This document shows, piece after piece, positions 51,090 through 61,086 of a stretch of DNA of 64,000 nt. Origin of the DNA: Micromonospora violae (lineage in GTDB: Bacteria; Actinomycetota; Actinomycetes; Mycobacteriales; Micromonosporaceae); assembly GCF_004217135.1 (NCBI RefSeq), contig NZ_SHKK01000001.1, positions 1,922,001 to 1,986,000 on the forward strand. The letters run 5' to 3'. The position numbers were made by a program, and so were the translations under genes. Numbering within the stretch: the stretch's first letter is position 1; the number at the start of each line of letters is the position of its first letter. The notes under the pieces were generated by a model. The model had not been told where the DNA came from. It was given only the letters and a program-made list of their open reading frames with translations, and searched no databases.

Positions 51090-51123
51090 TTTATTGGATT
51101 ACTGTTACCGGTAATCCAATAAA
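51090..51123. promoter_or_regulatory. AT-rich perfect palindrome, orphan operator candidate
   Basis: TTTATTGGATTAC (51090-51102) and GTAATCCAATAAA (51111-51123) are perfect inverted 13-mers with an 8-base spacer that itself contains half of TTACCGGTAA (51105-51114). Such AT-rich palindromes are typical repressor sites. No regulator gene is adjacent. Confidence 0.55.
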
Positions 51124-51135
51124 GGCGGTGCGTGG

Positions 51136-51201
51136 GTGCTGCCGCATCTGGAGAGTTGGGGCGCCGGTCAGAAACGTGTCATCAGCCGCAGACGCGGGTG
51201 A
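51136..51201 (+). CDS. Possible 21-codon micro-ORF
   Basis: GTG 51136 begins VLPHLESWGAGQ and ends after RVISRRRG at TGA 51199-51201. An AAAGGCGG purine tract lies 8-15 bases upstream, directly after the palindrome. It may be the truncated start of a lost gene whose operator survives, or a leader peptide. I recognise no family. Confidence 0.25.
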   Translation: MLPHLESWGAGQKRVISRRRG

Positions 51202-51363
51202 TGTCGGAACTGCTCACGGGGTGACACCGGCGGAGAACTGGTGACGAGCGGCCGGCGGCACCGGATCCCGTCCCGCCCGGTGACCGCCCCCGGCCCGGTG
51301 CGGCCCGGCGCCATCAGGTGCCGAGTCCCGCTTCGGGCCGCGGAGCCCACGCCCGACGTTGTC

Positions 51364-51447
51364 CCTTTGCTCTGCACCCGTGAATGCACCACCCGCGGAC
51401 GCGACACCCAGCCGCCGGGTGTCGCGTCCGCGGGTGCAGAGCAAAGG
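51364..51447. repeat. Palindromic repeat, copy 2 (nested)
   Basis: Outer arms 51364-51380 and 51431-51447 are perfect inverted copies of CCTTTGCTCTGCACCCG, identical to the arms at 24551-24621. A nested 19-bp stem (51391-51409 with 51417-51435) overlaps the right outer arm. The left side appears to have gained about 14 bases between the outer and inner parts relative to a simple 30-bp-arm palindrome. Confidence 0.85.
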
Positions 51448-51672
51448 CGGCGGTAATGGAAGCGGCGGCGGCGTTGAGGTTCGACCCGGCCGCCGGACGT
51501 CGGCCGTCCGCACCGCTCGAGGCGCCGAGCGCGATCGTGCTGCGGAACACCCACCACATCGACCTGACGATCAACGTGTTACCTGGCCACGGCTGCCCAG
51601 ATCGCGTACCGATTAGGTTTCCGCGCCGCGGCCGTCTGTACGTACGAGATCGACTAACGAGAGGCTGGCGTG

Positions 51673-52257
51673 ATGGGAAGACTGACCTTCGGTATGAACG
51701 TGACAGTGGACGGCTACATCGCCGCGCCCGGCGACGACATCGGCTGGAGTGGTGGTGACGGCCCGGACTCGTCGCCGAGCGACGAGCTGTTCCAGTGGTG
51801 GTCCGACCGGGTGGGGACGACGGGCCTGTCCCTGTACGGGCGCAAGCTGTGGGAGAACATGAGTTCCCACTGGCCGACCGCCGACCAGCAGCCCGGCGCC
51901 ACACCGGCGGAGATCGAGTTCGCCCGCCGCTGGCGGGACATGCCGAAGGTGGTGTTCTCCTCGACGACGCGCACAGTCGACTGGAACACCCGCCTGGTCA
52001 CCGGCGACGCGGTCACCGAGATCACCCGGCTCAGGGCCGAGAACGCCGGCCCGATGGACATCGGCGGCGCGACGCTTGCCCGGGCGGCCATGCGGGCCGG
52101 GCTGATCGACGAGTACCTGCTGGTCACCCACCCGGTCCTGGTGGGCGGCGGCACGCCGTTCTTCACCGCGCTGGACACCTGGGTGAACCTGAACCTCGTG
52201 GAGACGCGGACATTTCCCGGTGGCGTCGTGCTGACCCGGTACGAGACGAGGCGATGA
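51673..52257 (+). CDS. Dihydrofolate reductase family (RibD C-terminal-like) protein
   Basis: A 194-residue protein of the RibD C-terminal/DHFR-like fold. RLTFGMNVTVDGYIAAPGDDIGW, then LYGRKLWENM, PKVVFSSTTRTVDWNTRLVTGDAV and GGATLARAAMRAGLIDEYLLVTHPVLVGGGTPFF are all typical. It is an NADPH-binding reductase of unknown substrate; it is not the folate enzyme proper. ATG 51673 follows GAGAGG; GTG 51670 is an alternative. Confidence 0.88.
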   Translation: MGRLTFGMNVTVDGYIAAPGDDIGWSGGDGPDSSPSDELFQWWSDRVGTTGLSLYGRKLWENMSSHWPTADQQPGATPAEIEFARRWRDMPKVVFSSTTRTVDWNTRLVTGDAVTEITRLRAENAGPMDIGGATLARAAMRAGLIDEYLLVTHPVLVGGGTPFFTALDTWVNLNLVETRTFPGGVVLTRYETRR

Positions 52258-52287
52258 GCGCGCGCCGGTGGTGCTCGGGTCGTCGCG

Positions 52288-53295
52288 TCACAGTGTCGGG
52301 GGCAGGTCCAGCCATGGTTTCCCGGCGGCGTCGAATCCGGTGAGTTCGGCGATCTTCCCGTCGACGATGTGCAGGACGGCGATGGTGAACAACCGGTACT
52401 CCGGGTCGTCGGGGGTACGACGGTACAGCGCGGCAGCGGGCATGCGGTTGACCATTGTGGTGACACCGCGCCAGTCGTCATAGCCGCGCTGGAAGAGCCC
52501 ACCGGAGACCCACCCGTCCACCGCGTCCTTGGCCGTGATGACCGAGGTGCCCGCCTCGGGCAGCATCACGAAGCGCAGGTCGTCGCGGAGCAGGGACATC
52601 AGCCCGTCGAGGTCGTTGCGCTCGTGCGCGTCGACGTACGACCTCACCACGGCGCGCTCGTCATCCGACAGCTCGTCGGGGGCCGGTCTGCGCCAATCGA
52701 GGCGGCGGTCGGGCAGCTGCTCGCGCATCGTCACACGGGCCCGCTGCAGCGCGCTGGTCACCGACGCCACGGTCAGCTCGAGGGCGTCGGCGGCCAGCGC
52801 CGCCGGCCAGCCGAGGACGTCGCGCAGGATGAACACCGCCCGCTGCCGAGGTGGCAGGCGCTGGACGGCGACGATGAACGCCAGTTCGATCGTTTCCCGC
52901 GTCACGACCGATTCCTGCGGGTCCTCGGGGAGCATCCGGTCGGGGTACGGCTGCAGGTACAGCACCTCGGAGCCGACGTCCGCCACCTCGGTCGGTACGG
53001 GTGTGCGGTCGTTGCGCTTCTTCAAGAAGTCGAGGCAGGCGTTCGTCGCGATCCGGTACAGCCAGGTCCGCAGGGCCGCGTGGCCCTGGAACGACGCGCG
53101 CTTGTTCCACGCGCGCAGGAACGTCTCCTGCGTCAGGTCCTGGGCGTCCTCGTAGTTCGCGAGCATCCGGTAGCAGTGCACCTGCAGCTCACGCCGGTGG
53201 CGTTCCGTCATGAGCGCGAACCGTGCCGTGTCGTCCGCGCGGGCCGCCGCGATGAACGCGGCCTCGTCGGCGCTCGGCAAGCTGGCGTCGGTCAT
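52288..53295 (-). CDS. ECF sigma factor with C-terminal SnoaL-like domain (SigG-like)
   Basis: A 335-residue extracytoplasmic-function sigma factor. Region 2 (about 25-90) contains HCYRMLANYEDAQDLTQETFLRAW, and region 4 includes LPPRQRAVFILRDVLGWPAALAADALELTVASVTSALQRARVTM. A SnoaL/NTF2-like extension (about 210-335) replaces the anti-sigma partner as regulatory module, as in mycobacterial SigG and related groups. ATG 53295 is preceded by GGAAGGA. It lies next to a second, ECF41-type sigma gene. Confidence 0.9.
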   Translation of the reverse strand: MTDASLPSADEAAFIAAARADDTARFALMTERHRRELQVHCYRMLANYEDAQDLTQETFLRAWNKRASFQGHAALRTWLYRIATNACLDFLKKRNDRTPVPTEVADVGSEVLYLQPYPDRMLPEDPQESVVTRETIELAFIVAVQRLPPRQRAVFILRDVLGWPAALAADALELTVASVTSALQRARVTMREQLPDRRLDWRRPAPDELSDDERAVVRSYVDAHERNDLDGLMSLLRDDLRFVMLPEAGTSVITAKDAVDGWVSGGLFQRGYDDWRGVTTMVNRMPAAALYRRTPDDPEYRLFTIAVLHIVDGKIAELTGFDAAGKPWLDLPPTL

Positions 53296-53383
53296 GGTCA
53301 GGAATCCTTCCACCGGTGGGAGCTCACAGAATTGACGACGTGGCGGAGGATTTCTGATCGGTGCGGCAGCATGCGGTGAACGC

Positions 53384-54304
53384 TCACCTCGTTCCGAGGT
53401 TGTAAGTGGTGCCGTCGGCGACGGCCCGGAGTTTGTCCGGGTTGGCCACGTTGTGGATGGCGGTGATACGGCCGTCGACGTCGAAGTCGAAGGTGACGGT
53501 GGCGATCACGCGTCCTGGCCCACGGAACAGAATGCCCGGCCCGCCGCTGATCTCGACGAGTTCGGCGTTCATGTCGGCGGGCTCGACGCCCTGGTAGGTG
53601 ACGGTGCCGATGGCCGCGAACCAGGAGGCCACCGTGGCCGCGCCCACAACCGGGCGCAGGGCCTGGCGGACCTTGCCGCCGCCGTCGGTCCACAGGGTGA
53701 CGTCCGGGGAGAGCAGTTCCATCAGGGCGTTGACGTCCCCGCCGGTGGCGGCGGCGAAGAACCGCTCGGTGACCTCGCGCTGCCGCGACCGGTCGGCGGC
53801 GAAGCGCGGCCGCCGGGCCCGCACGTGCTTGCGGGCCCGGTGCGCGGCCTGCCGCACTGCGGCCTCGGAACGCTCCACCGCCTCGGCGATCTCGGCGTGG
53901 CTGAAGTCGAAAACCTCCTTCAGTACGAACACCGCGCGCTCCAGCGGGCTGAGCGTTTCCAGCACCACCAGCATGGCCATCGACACGGACTCGGCGTCCG
54001 CAACGACCTCGGAGGCATCACCTCCGGTGAGAATGGGCTCCGGCAGCCACGGCCCTACATACGTCTCCCGCTTGTGCCGGGTGGAGCGCAGCCGTTCCAG
54101 CGCCAGGTTCGAGACGATGCGCGTCAGGTACGCCTTGGCGTCGGCCACCTGCGAGCGGTCCGCGGCAGACCACTTGATCCAGGCGTCCTGCACCGCGTCC
54201 TCGGCATCAGCCGCGCTGCCGAGGAGGCGGTAGGCCACGGAGAACAGCAGTCGGCGGTGCTCGTGGAAGACCTGCTGGTCGGGGTGGGCGGACAGGCCGG
54301 TCAT
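53384..54304 (-). CDS. ECF41-type sigma factor
   Basis: A 306-residue sigma factor with regions 2 and 4 (YRLLGSAADAEDAVQDAWIKW; LSPLERAVFVLKEVFDFSHAEIAEAVERSEAAVRQAAHRARKHV) and a NTF2/SnoaL-like C-terminal domain. The ECF41 marks are present: WLPEP in the linker, DGGGK in the extension and NPDKL near the end. These sigma factors are controlled by their own C-terminal domain and typically activate an adjacent oxidoreductase-type gene; here the FAD oxidoreductase overlaps its start by four bases. Confidence 0.92.
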   Translation of the reverse strand: MTGLSAHPDQQVFHEHRRLLFSVAYRLLGSAADAEDAVQDAWIKWSAADRSQVADAKAYLTRIVSNLALERLRSTRHKRETYVGPWLPEPILTGGDASEVVADAESVSMAMLVVLETLSPLERAVFVLKEVFDFSHAEIAEAVERSEAAVRQAAHRARKHVRARRPRFAADRSRQREVTERFFAAATGGDVNALMELLSPDVTLWTDGGGKVRQALRPVVGAATVASWFAAIGTVTYQGVEPADMNAELVEISGGPGILFRGPGRVIATVTFDFDVDGRITAIHNVANPDKLRAVADGTTYNLGTR

Positions 54305-55500
54305 TTGGCCTCCCGGGTGAAGCGGCCCCCGCGGGGCCAGAACGCGCCAGAGGCGGGCATCTTCTTCATACGGCCGTACGTCGGCCAGGGCGAGGCGGTC
54401 ACCGTCTCCTTGTACCGGACGGCCATACGGCCGGTCAGACAGAAACGGCGCGGGCTGTCGTCGGGCCGCGTGAACTGCACCACGGCGTCGCCACGTCCCA
54501 GGCTCACCGGCGTGTGGTAGTAGCCGAAGCGGAACGGTTTGGGCTGCCTGCCCTCGAGTACACGGTCGATCGACAGCGCGGCGTGCACCCCGGTCGGCAT
54601 GCCGCCCTGACAGGTGCCGTGCATGACGCCGTACCCCTGGCGGATCGCGGCCGCGTCGCCGATTGCGTACACCTCGGGGTGGGACACCGACCGCAGCATG
54701 GCGTCGGTGACGATGCGCCCGCGCTCGTCAACGGCCAGGCCGGCGGCGGCCGCCAGGGGCGAGATCCGCGTGCCGCCCGTCCACTGGACCACGTCGGCGG
54801 CGATGCTCTCCCCGCCCGCCAGCTCGACCCCGTCGGGCAGCACCTTCACCACCTCGACTCCGGCGCGCACCTGGACGCCCAACCGGTGGAGCGCGGCGTG
54901 CAGATACGCCTTGGCCTTCGGGGTCATGGCCGCACCGGGCTCCTGCCTGCCCAGCAGCACGACGTTCAGCTCCGGGTGCCGCTCGGCGATCTCCGCAGCC
55001 GACTCGATGCCGGTCAGCCCGCTGCCCGCGACCACCACCGTGCCGCTGTCGAGCCGCGCCAGCCGGTCGGCCAGCAACTCGGCGTCCTGGGCGCTGCTCA
55101 GCGTGTAGGCGTGGTCCTCGGCCCCCGGCACCGCCGAGGTGTCGGCGACGCCGCCCAGCCCGTACACCAGGGTGTCGTAGGGCAGCACCCGGTCATCGTC
55201 GATCCGCACGGTCTTCGCGTCCGCGTCCACCGCTGTCACCCAGCCGCGCACGAACTGCGCGCCCGTGCCCTCCAGCAGCTCCGGGACGCTCAGCTCAGCG
55301 AGCCGCTGCCCGGTCGCCGTCATGTGCAGCCGCATGCGTTCGGTGAACCGCTCCTGCGCGTTCACCAGGGTCACCTGCACGTCCTCGCGTCGCTTCACCC
55401 GGGCCGCGAGCTGGATGGCCGCGGCCAGGCCCGCGTATCCCGCCCCCAGGATCACCACGCGGTGCGCGGTCGTCGTGCCGGTCTCCTGCCGTGCGCTCAT
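54301..55500 (-). CDS. NAD(P)/FAD-dependent oxidoreductase (NDH-2-like)
   Basis: A 399-residue two-dinucleotide flavoprotein. VVILGAGYAGLAAAIQLA (about 15-32) binds FAD, VVVAGSGLTGIESAAEIAE binds NAD(P)H and YAIGDAAAI is the ATG/GD-type FAD motif. It resembles type II NADH dehydrogenases and is the COE-type partner expected for the ECF41 sigma factor encoded immediately after it (ATGA overlap). It may oxidise NADH to quinone or serve redox homeostasis. Confidence 0.9.
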   Translation of the reverse strand: MSARQETGTTTAHRVVILGAGYAGLAAAIQLAARVKRREDVQVTLVNAQERFTERMRLHMTATGQRLAELSVPELLEGTGAQFVRGWVTAVDADAKTVRIDDDRVLPYDTLVYGLGGVADTSAVPGAEDHAYTLSSAQDAELLADRLARLDSGTVVVAGSGLTGIESAAEIAERHPELNVVLLGRQEPGAAMTPKAKAYLHAALHRLGVQVRAGVEVVKVLPDGVELAGGESIAADVVQWTGGTRISPLAAAAGLAVDERGRIVTDAMLRSVSHPEVYAIGDAAAIRQGYGVMHGTCQGGMPTGVHAALSIDRVLEGRQPKPFRFGYYHTPVSLGRGDAVVQFTRPDDSPRRFCLTGRMAVRYKETVTASPWPTYGRMKKMPASGAFWPRGGRFTREAK

Positions 55501-55706
55501 AGTTCCGTCCTCCTCGCTCGCTTGCTTGCTGACGCCCATCAGATGGAGGCAGGCGGCCGGGACGTGACAGGGGCCGAACATGATGCACGACACAGGTTGA
55601 ATCAGGGGCCCGCCGAAGGTTGGCGACGGGTATTCCGATGGGTGTCGTGGCGACGTCCCGACCCACCGGACGTCGCCACGACACGGCACCTGTCGATTCG
55701 GTGGGA

Positions 55707-57308
<1,602 letters not shown>

Positions 57309-57347
57309 CTATCTCCCGCACCTGCTCTGGGTCGAGTGCTTTTGCGA

Positions 57348-58067
57348 TCACGGCGTCCGACTGGTCAGCGATCGGTGCAGCCACTCGGCCATCAGCGCGC
57401 GTTCGGCGTCGGTGAGCCCGGGCAGGTCGGGCAGGACCGTCGCGAAGGTCACCGCCACCGCGGTCGTGCTCGGGTCGGGTGTTGCCGGGGTTGTCGCCAG
57501 GATGCTGGTGAGTACGGCGTCGAGCATGGCCTCGCCCAGGTAGAGGTCGCGCTGGTCGGTGGGCATGCCCAGCAGGGTGAGGATGGTGCCGTTGCCCGCC
57601 GAGTGGATCATCAGGAGCGCACGCTGCTCGTCGACCCGCAGGAGGCCGGCCGTGGCGAGTCGCCGGACGCGGCGACGGAGCACGTCGAGACCGGCGACAG
57701 TTGCCGGCGAGGGCGCGCCGCTCCCCCGTGCGGCGATCAGCGCGTACAGCTCGGGGTTTGTCAGGCCGAACTCCACGTGCGCGCGCCATCCGGAGCGCAG
57801 GTCCGCGACCGGGTCGCCCGTCGCGTCGTCGGTTGCGGCCGATTTTTCGCTGACGTAGGTGGCCATGACGTGCTCGGCGACGGCGTCGATGAGGCCGTCC
57901 TTGTCGCCGAACAAGCGATAGATGGTCGGTGCCTGCACGCCTGCGGCCTGGGCGACGGCGCGTGTCGTCACCGCGCTCGCGCCCTTCTCGCGCAGCAGTT
58001 CGGTGGCTGCCGCGACGATGCTGGCCCGGACGTCGTCTCGGGATGCCGTGTCCTGCGTCGTCACCAT
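57348..58067 (-). CDS. TetR-family regulator
   Basis: A 239-residue regulator. VRASIVAAATELLREKGASAVTTRAVAQAAGVQAPTIYRLFGDKDGLIDAVAEHVM is the HTH domain; the rest is a helical ligand domain. It is divergent from an NAD(P)-binding oxidoreductase gene with an inverted repeat between them, and downstream of it (same strand) lies rox, about 190 bases away. It most likely represses the divergent gene; an effect on rox is possible. Confidence 0.9.
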   Translation of the reverse strand: MVTTQDTASRDDVRASIVAAATELLREKGASAVTTRAVAQAAGVQAPTIYRLFGDKDGLIDAVAEHVMATYVSEKSAATDDATGDPVADLRSGWRAHVEFGLTNPELYALIAARGSGAPSPATVAGLDVLRRRVRRLATAGLLRVDEQRALLMIHSAGNGTILTLLGMPTDQRDLYLGEAMLDAVLTSILATTPATPDPSTTAVAVTFATVLPDLPGLTDAERALMAEWLHRSLTSRTP

Positions 58068-58077
58068 GAATCGATGC

Positions 58078-58113
58078 TAACACTGATTTGTTAACGGCGA
58101 AGTATCGGTGTTA
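58078..58113. promoter_or_regulatory. TetR operator candidate
   Basis: TAACACTGAT (58078-58087) and ATCGGTGTTA (58104-58113) are inverted copies with one mismatch, 16 bases apart. They lie between the divergent tetR (start 58067) and oxidoreductase (start 58154) genes. GTTAAC cores occur inside. Confidence 0.6.
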
Positions 58114-58153
58114 ACGTCTGCAACGTATCGTCGATAACAAGGGAGTGTTCATC

Positions 58154-59029
58154 ATGCTCGTCATCACCGGTGCCACCGGTCAGCTCGGGTCCCGGATCGT
58201 CGATCGGCTGCTCGACCGGCTGCCAGCCGACGCCATGGGTGTGAGCGTGCGCGACGTCGACAAGGCCGCGGCCCTCGCCGCACGCGGGGTGCGGGTGCGC
58301 GCCGGCGACTTCACCGACCCGGCCACCCTGGAGTACGCCTTCGAGGGCGCCGACACGGTCCTCATCGTCTCCGCCGCGATCCGCGGCCCCGGCGCGCTCG
58401 TCGCCAACCGCGCCGCCATCGACGCCGCACACGCCGCCGGAGCCAAACGAATCCTGTACACCAGCCACCAGGCCGCCGCCCACGACTCGCTCTTCGCCCC
58501 CCAGCCCACGCACGCCGCGACCGAGGAGTACCTGGCCGAGCGGGGAGTTCCCTTCACCGCCCTGCGCAACGGCTTCTACGCCAGCACGCTCGGCTTCTCC
58601 ATCGACGCGGCGCTGGAGACCGGGCACCTCGTGGCGCCGGCCGACGGGCCGGTGTCCTGGACCGCACACGCCGACCTGGCCGAGGCCGCAGCCGTCGCCC
58701 TGACCGAGGAGGGCCTGCTCGACGGGGTCACGGCACCGCTGACCGCGGCGGAGGCGCTCGACCTCGAAGCGGTGGCCGCCCTCCTCAGCGACATCACCGG
58801 CCGCACCGTCGACCGTGTCGTCGTCAGCGACGACCAGTGGCGGGCGTCCGCCATCGCGCGGGGCATGCCCGCGGCGGCGGCCGACTTCACCCTCGGCATG
58901 TACCGGGCGGCGCGGGAAGGAGAGTTCGCCGTCACCGACCCGACGCTGGAGACGGTCATCGGCCACCGCCCGACACCCGTCCGCTCGGTGCTAGAGGCCA
59001 TCGTTGACGAGCGGGTCGGGGGAGTTTGA
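58154..59029 (+). CDS. NAD(P)-binding SDR a5 oxidoreductase (QorB/NmrA-like)
   Basis: A 291-residue atypical SDR. LVITGATGQLGSRIVDRLLDRLP is the nucleotide motif, RILYTSHQAAAHDSLFAPQPTHAATEEYL is the mid-domain signature of QorB-type quinone reductases and NmrA relatives, and FTALRNGFYASTLG is conserved. It probably reduces quinones or acts as redox sensor. ATG 58154 has AAGGGAG eight bases upstream. It is divergently paired with a TetR gene. Confidence 0.9.
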   Translation: MLVITGATGQLGSRIVDRLLDRLPADAMGVSVRDVDKAAALAARGVRVRAGDFTDPATLEYAFEGADTVLIVSAAIRGPGALVANRAAIDAAHAAGAKRILYTSHQAAAHDSLFAPQPTHAATEEYLAERGVPFTALRNGFYASTLGFSIDAALETGHLVAPADGPVSWTAHADLAEAAAVALTEEGLLDGVTAPLTAAEALDLEAVAALLSDITGRTVDRVVVSDDQWRASAIARGMPAAAADFTLGMYRAAREGEFAVTDPTLETVIGHRPTPVRSVLEAIVDERVGGV

Positions 59030-59063
59030 CCCTCGACCGGGTTGAGGCCCGACCATCGGCGGC

Positions 59064-59543
59064 ATGACCGACCAACCGACCGCCGACCCGACCATGACCC
59101 GCATCATCGAGGCCGTCCAGCTCGGCCAGAGCGGCGCGCCGGCCCAGGCCCGTGCGCTGCTCACCGCGCTGTGGGACGAACTCGGCCCTGCCGGCGACGC
59201 CCTGCACCGGTGCACCCTGGCGCACTACCTCGCCGACCTTCAGGACACCACCGAGGCGGAGCTGAGCTGGGACGAACGCGCCCTGGCCGCCGCGTCCGAA
59301 CTGACCGACGCACGCGCCCAGCGGTACCTGCCGGCGCTCCAGGTCCAGGCGTTCCTGCCGTCGCTGCACCTCAATCTGGCCGACTGCCACCGGCGGCTGG
59401 GCAACGTCGGCGCGGCCCGGGAGCACCTCGCCCACGCCCGCGAACACCTGGAGCGGCTACCGGACGACCCGTACGGCGACAGCATCCGCGCGGCCGTCGG
59501 TGACTTCGTCGCCGACGATCCGACCGACCACCGCCGACGGTGA
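59064..59543 (+). CDS. Tetratricopeptide-like protein
   Basis: A 159-residue all-helical protein. Repeats of TPR character are visible: GQSGAPAQARALLTALWDELG and LADCHRRLGNVGAAREHLAHAREHLERLP. No catalytic motif. Such short TPR proteins probably mediate protein contacts. ATG 59064 is the start. It runs up to the AraC remnant on the opposite strand. Confidence 0.78.
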   Translation: MTDQPTADPTMTRIIEAVQLGQSGAPAQARALLTALWDELGPAGDALHRCTLAHYLADLQDTTEAELSWDERALAAASELTDARAQRYLPALQVQAFLPSLHLNLADCHRRLGNVGAAREHLAHAREHLERLPDDPYGDSIRAAVGDFVADDPTDHRRR

Positions 59544-59547
59544 CCGG

Positions 59548-59863
59548 TCACCGCCCCCGGTGCGCGACCGCCGCCCGGTACGCCTGCGGTGAGCGACCGT
59601 AGCGGGCCCGGAAGACGCGACTGAAGTGGGCCTTGTCCGGAAATCCCCAACGGGCGGCGATGGCGTGGATCGGCTGCCGCAGCAGCGGGTTGGCGAGATC
59701 ACGGCGGCACTGCTCCAGCCGCTTGACGCGGATGAGTTCGGCAACCGTCCGGCGCCGTCTCCTGAGCGATCAGGGCGTACCAGAACTCGAACCGGTCCGC
59801 CGGCGGCAGAACCGTCGTGTCCACCACCACGTTGGGCAACACCCTGTTCGCCTCCCCCGGCAT
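59548..59863 (-). pseudogene. AraC-family regulator with internal deletion
   Basis: The 5' part (from ATG 59863) encodes VLPNVVVDTTVLPPADRFEFWYALIAQETAP, the N-terminus of an AraC-like regulator. Around 59745-59760 it jumps to the C-terminal HTH in another frame: TVAELIRVKRLEQCRRDLANP, then PIHAIAARWGFPDKAHFSRVFRARYGRSPQAYR, with stop 59548-59550. Roughly 200 residues are missing between. A deletion that also shifts the frame leaves both ends of the gene, so no functional regulator is made. Confidence 0.8.
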
Positions 59864-59948
59864 GCGAGGATGGATTCTTGCACGTGTCGATTCCTCCCAC
59901 CCATCGCGGGATTTCCATGCCTTCTGGTGCGATTCGGCGGGTCGGCGA

Positions 59949-60524
59949 ATGTCAGCCGTGACCGGCGACGACGTGCGCCAGGCCGCCGACGAAATGACCC
60001 GGGTGCTGACGCCGTACCAGCAGCGCGACTGGTCGGTGCCGGCCGGCTCGCTGAGCTGGAGCTGCTGGACCACCGCGGCGCACGTCGCGCACGACCTCCT
60101 CGCGTACGCGGGCCAGGTAACCGGCCGCCCCGATGACAGCTACCTGCCGTACGACCTGCGGGTCTCCCCCGACGTGAGCCCGGCGCAGGTGCTCACCGTG
60201 GTGCGCGCCTGCGCGGGTCTGCTCACCGCCGCCGTCGACGCCGCCCCGCCGGACGCGCGGGCCTGGCACTACGGTCCGTGCGATCCGGGCGGCTTCGCCG
60301 CCATGGGGGTGGCCGAGACGCTGTTGCACACCCACGACATCTGCCTCGGCCTCGGGGTGCCGTGGCAGCCACCGTACCGGCTGAGCGCGCTGGTGCTGCG
60401 GCGGCTCTTCCCGGACGCCCCGGCGGGGGCGGCACCCGAGGTGCTGCTCTGGATGACCGGCCGCGGTGAGTTGCCCGGCCGGGCCCGGCGGACCTCCTGG
60501 GTTTGGCACGCCAGAGTGGACTGA
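59949..60524 (+). CDS. DinB/maleylpyruvate-isomerase N-terminal-domain protein
   Basis: A 191-residue protein of the mycothiol-dependent maleylpyruvate isomerase / TIGR03083-like group. The helical bundle shows SLSWSCWTTAAHVAHDLLAYAGQVTG with the His of the metal site, and VAETLLHTHDICLGLG supplies the second His pair. It probably binds a divalent metal and may use mycothiol. ATG 59949 is the start; longer in-frame starts overlap the AraC remnant. Confidence 0.8.
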   Translation: MSAVTGDDVRQAADEMTRVLTPYQQRDWSVPAGSLSWSCWTTAAHVAHDLLAYAGQVTGRPDDSYLPYDLRVSPDVSPAQVLTVVRACAGLLTAAVDAAPPDARAWHYGPCDPGGFAAMGVAETLLHTHDICLGLGVPWQPPYRLSALVLRRLFPDAPAGAAPEVLLWMTGRGELPGRARRTSWVWHARVD

Positions 60525-60527
60525 CGT

Positions 60528-61055
60528 CTAGGCGTGCAGGGTGTGCCGGTGACCGTCGAGCGGGAAGGGCGGCCGGGCCGGCAGGATCTCCTGGAACACG
60601 AAACCGGCCTTCTGCGCCACCCGGCAGGACGCCACGTTGTCCACCTGGTGCAGCAGGTCGAGACGGGCCACCTCGGGGAACCGGTCGAACGCCCAGCGGC
60701 TCAGTGCGGTGACCGCGCGCGGGGCGACGCCGCGACCGCGTGCCCACGACGCCGTCCAGTAGCCCACCTCCGGGGCCGGGCGCTGCGGCGTGACCCCCTT
60801 GAGCACGACGTTGCCCACCAGCCGGGCGCCGTCGGCGTGCTCTTCGACAACCGCGAAGGTGTGGCGGCGGCCGTCGGCCCAGTCCCGTTGTACGTCGTCG
60901 AGCCACCGTCGGGCCTCGGCGGCGGTGGTCACCGGAGCTCTGGTCCAGCGGTGCAGGACCGGATCCCGGTATGCCGCCACCAGCTCGTCCAGGTCGTCGG
61001 CGCACCAGGCGCGTAGGGCGACGTCCGGCGTCGACGGAGGTGACTCGATCAGCAT
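60528..61055 (-). CDS. GNAT-family acetyltransferase (RimJ/RimL-like)
   Basis: A 175-residue acetyltransferase of the RimJ/RimL type: VALRAWCADDLDELVAAYRDP, WTASWARGRGVAPRAVTALSRWAF with the acetyl-CoA loop, and LDLLHQVDNVASCRVAQKAGFVFQEILP. ATG 61055 is used; GTG 61061 is an alternative. It ends four bases after the convergent DinB-like gene. Substrate unknown. It resembles the GNAT at 40277-40849 in layout. Confidence 0.87.
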   Translation of the reverse strand: MLIESPPSTPDVALRAWCADDLDELVAAYRDPVLHRWTRAPVTTAAEARRWLDDVQRDWADGRRHTFAVVEEHADGARLVGNVVLKGVTPQRPAPEVGYWTASWARGRGVAPRAVTALSRWAFDRFPEVARLDLLHQVDNVASCRVAQKAGFVFQEILPARPPFPLDGHRHTLHA

Positions 61056-61086
61056 CAGCACAGTCTGCCGTGGCGGTGGCCCGGGG

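Larger units (their letters stand above)
50979..51672. other. Long gene-poor interval
   Basis: About 690 bases without a convincing protein gene. It holds an AT-rich 34-bp palindrome (51090-51123), a possible 21-codon ORF behind it (51136-51201), and the second copy of the 17-bp-arm repeat (51364-51447). The remaining sequence is GC-rich with nothing I recognise. Confidence 0.6.

Noticed and set aside
55563..55569. TGTCACG as ECF41 promoter -35 upstream of the FAD oxidoreductase
   Set aside because: The expected CGTC -10 motif is not found about 16 bases downstream, so the promoter cannot be supported.
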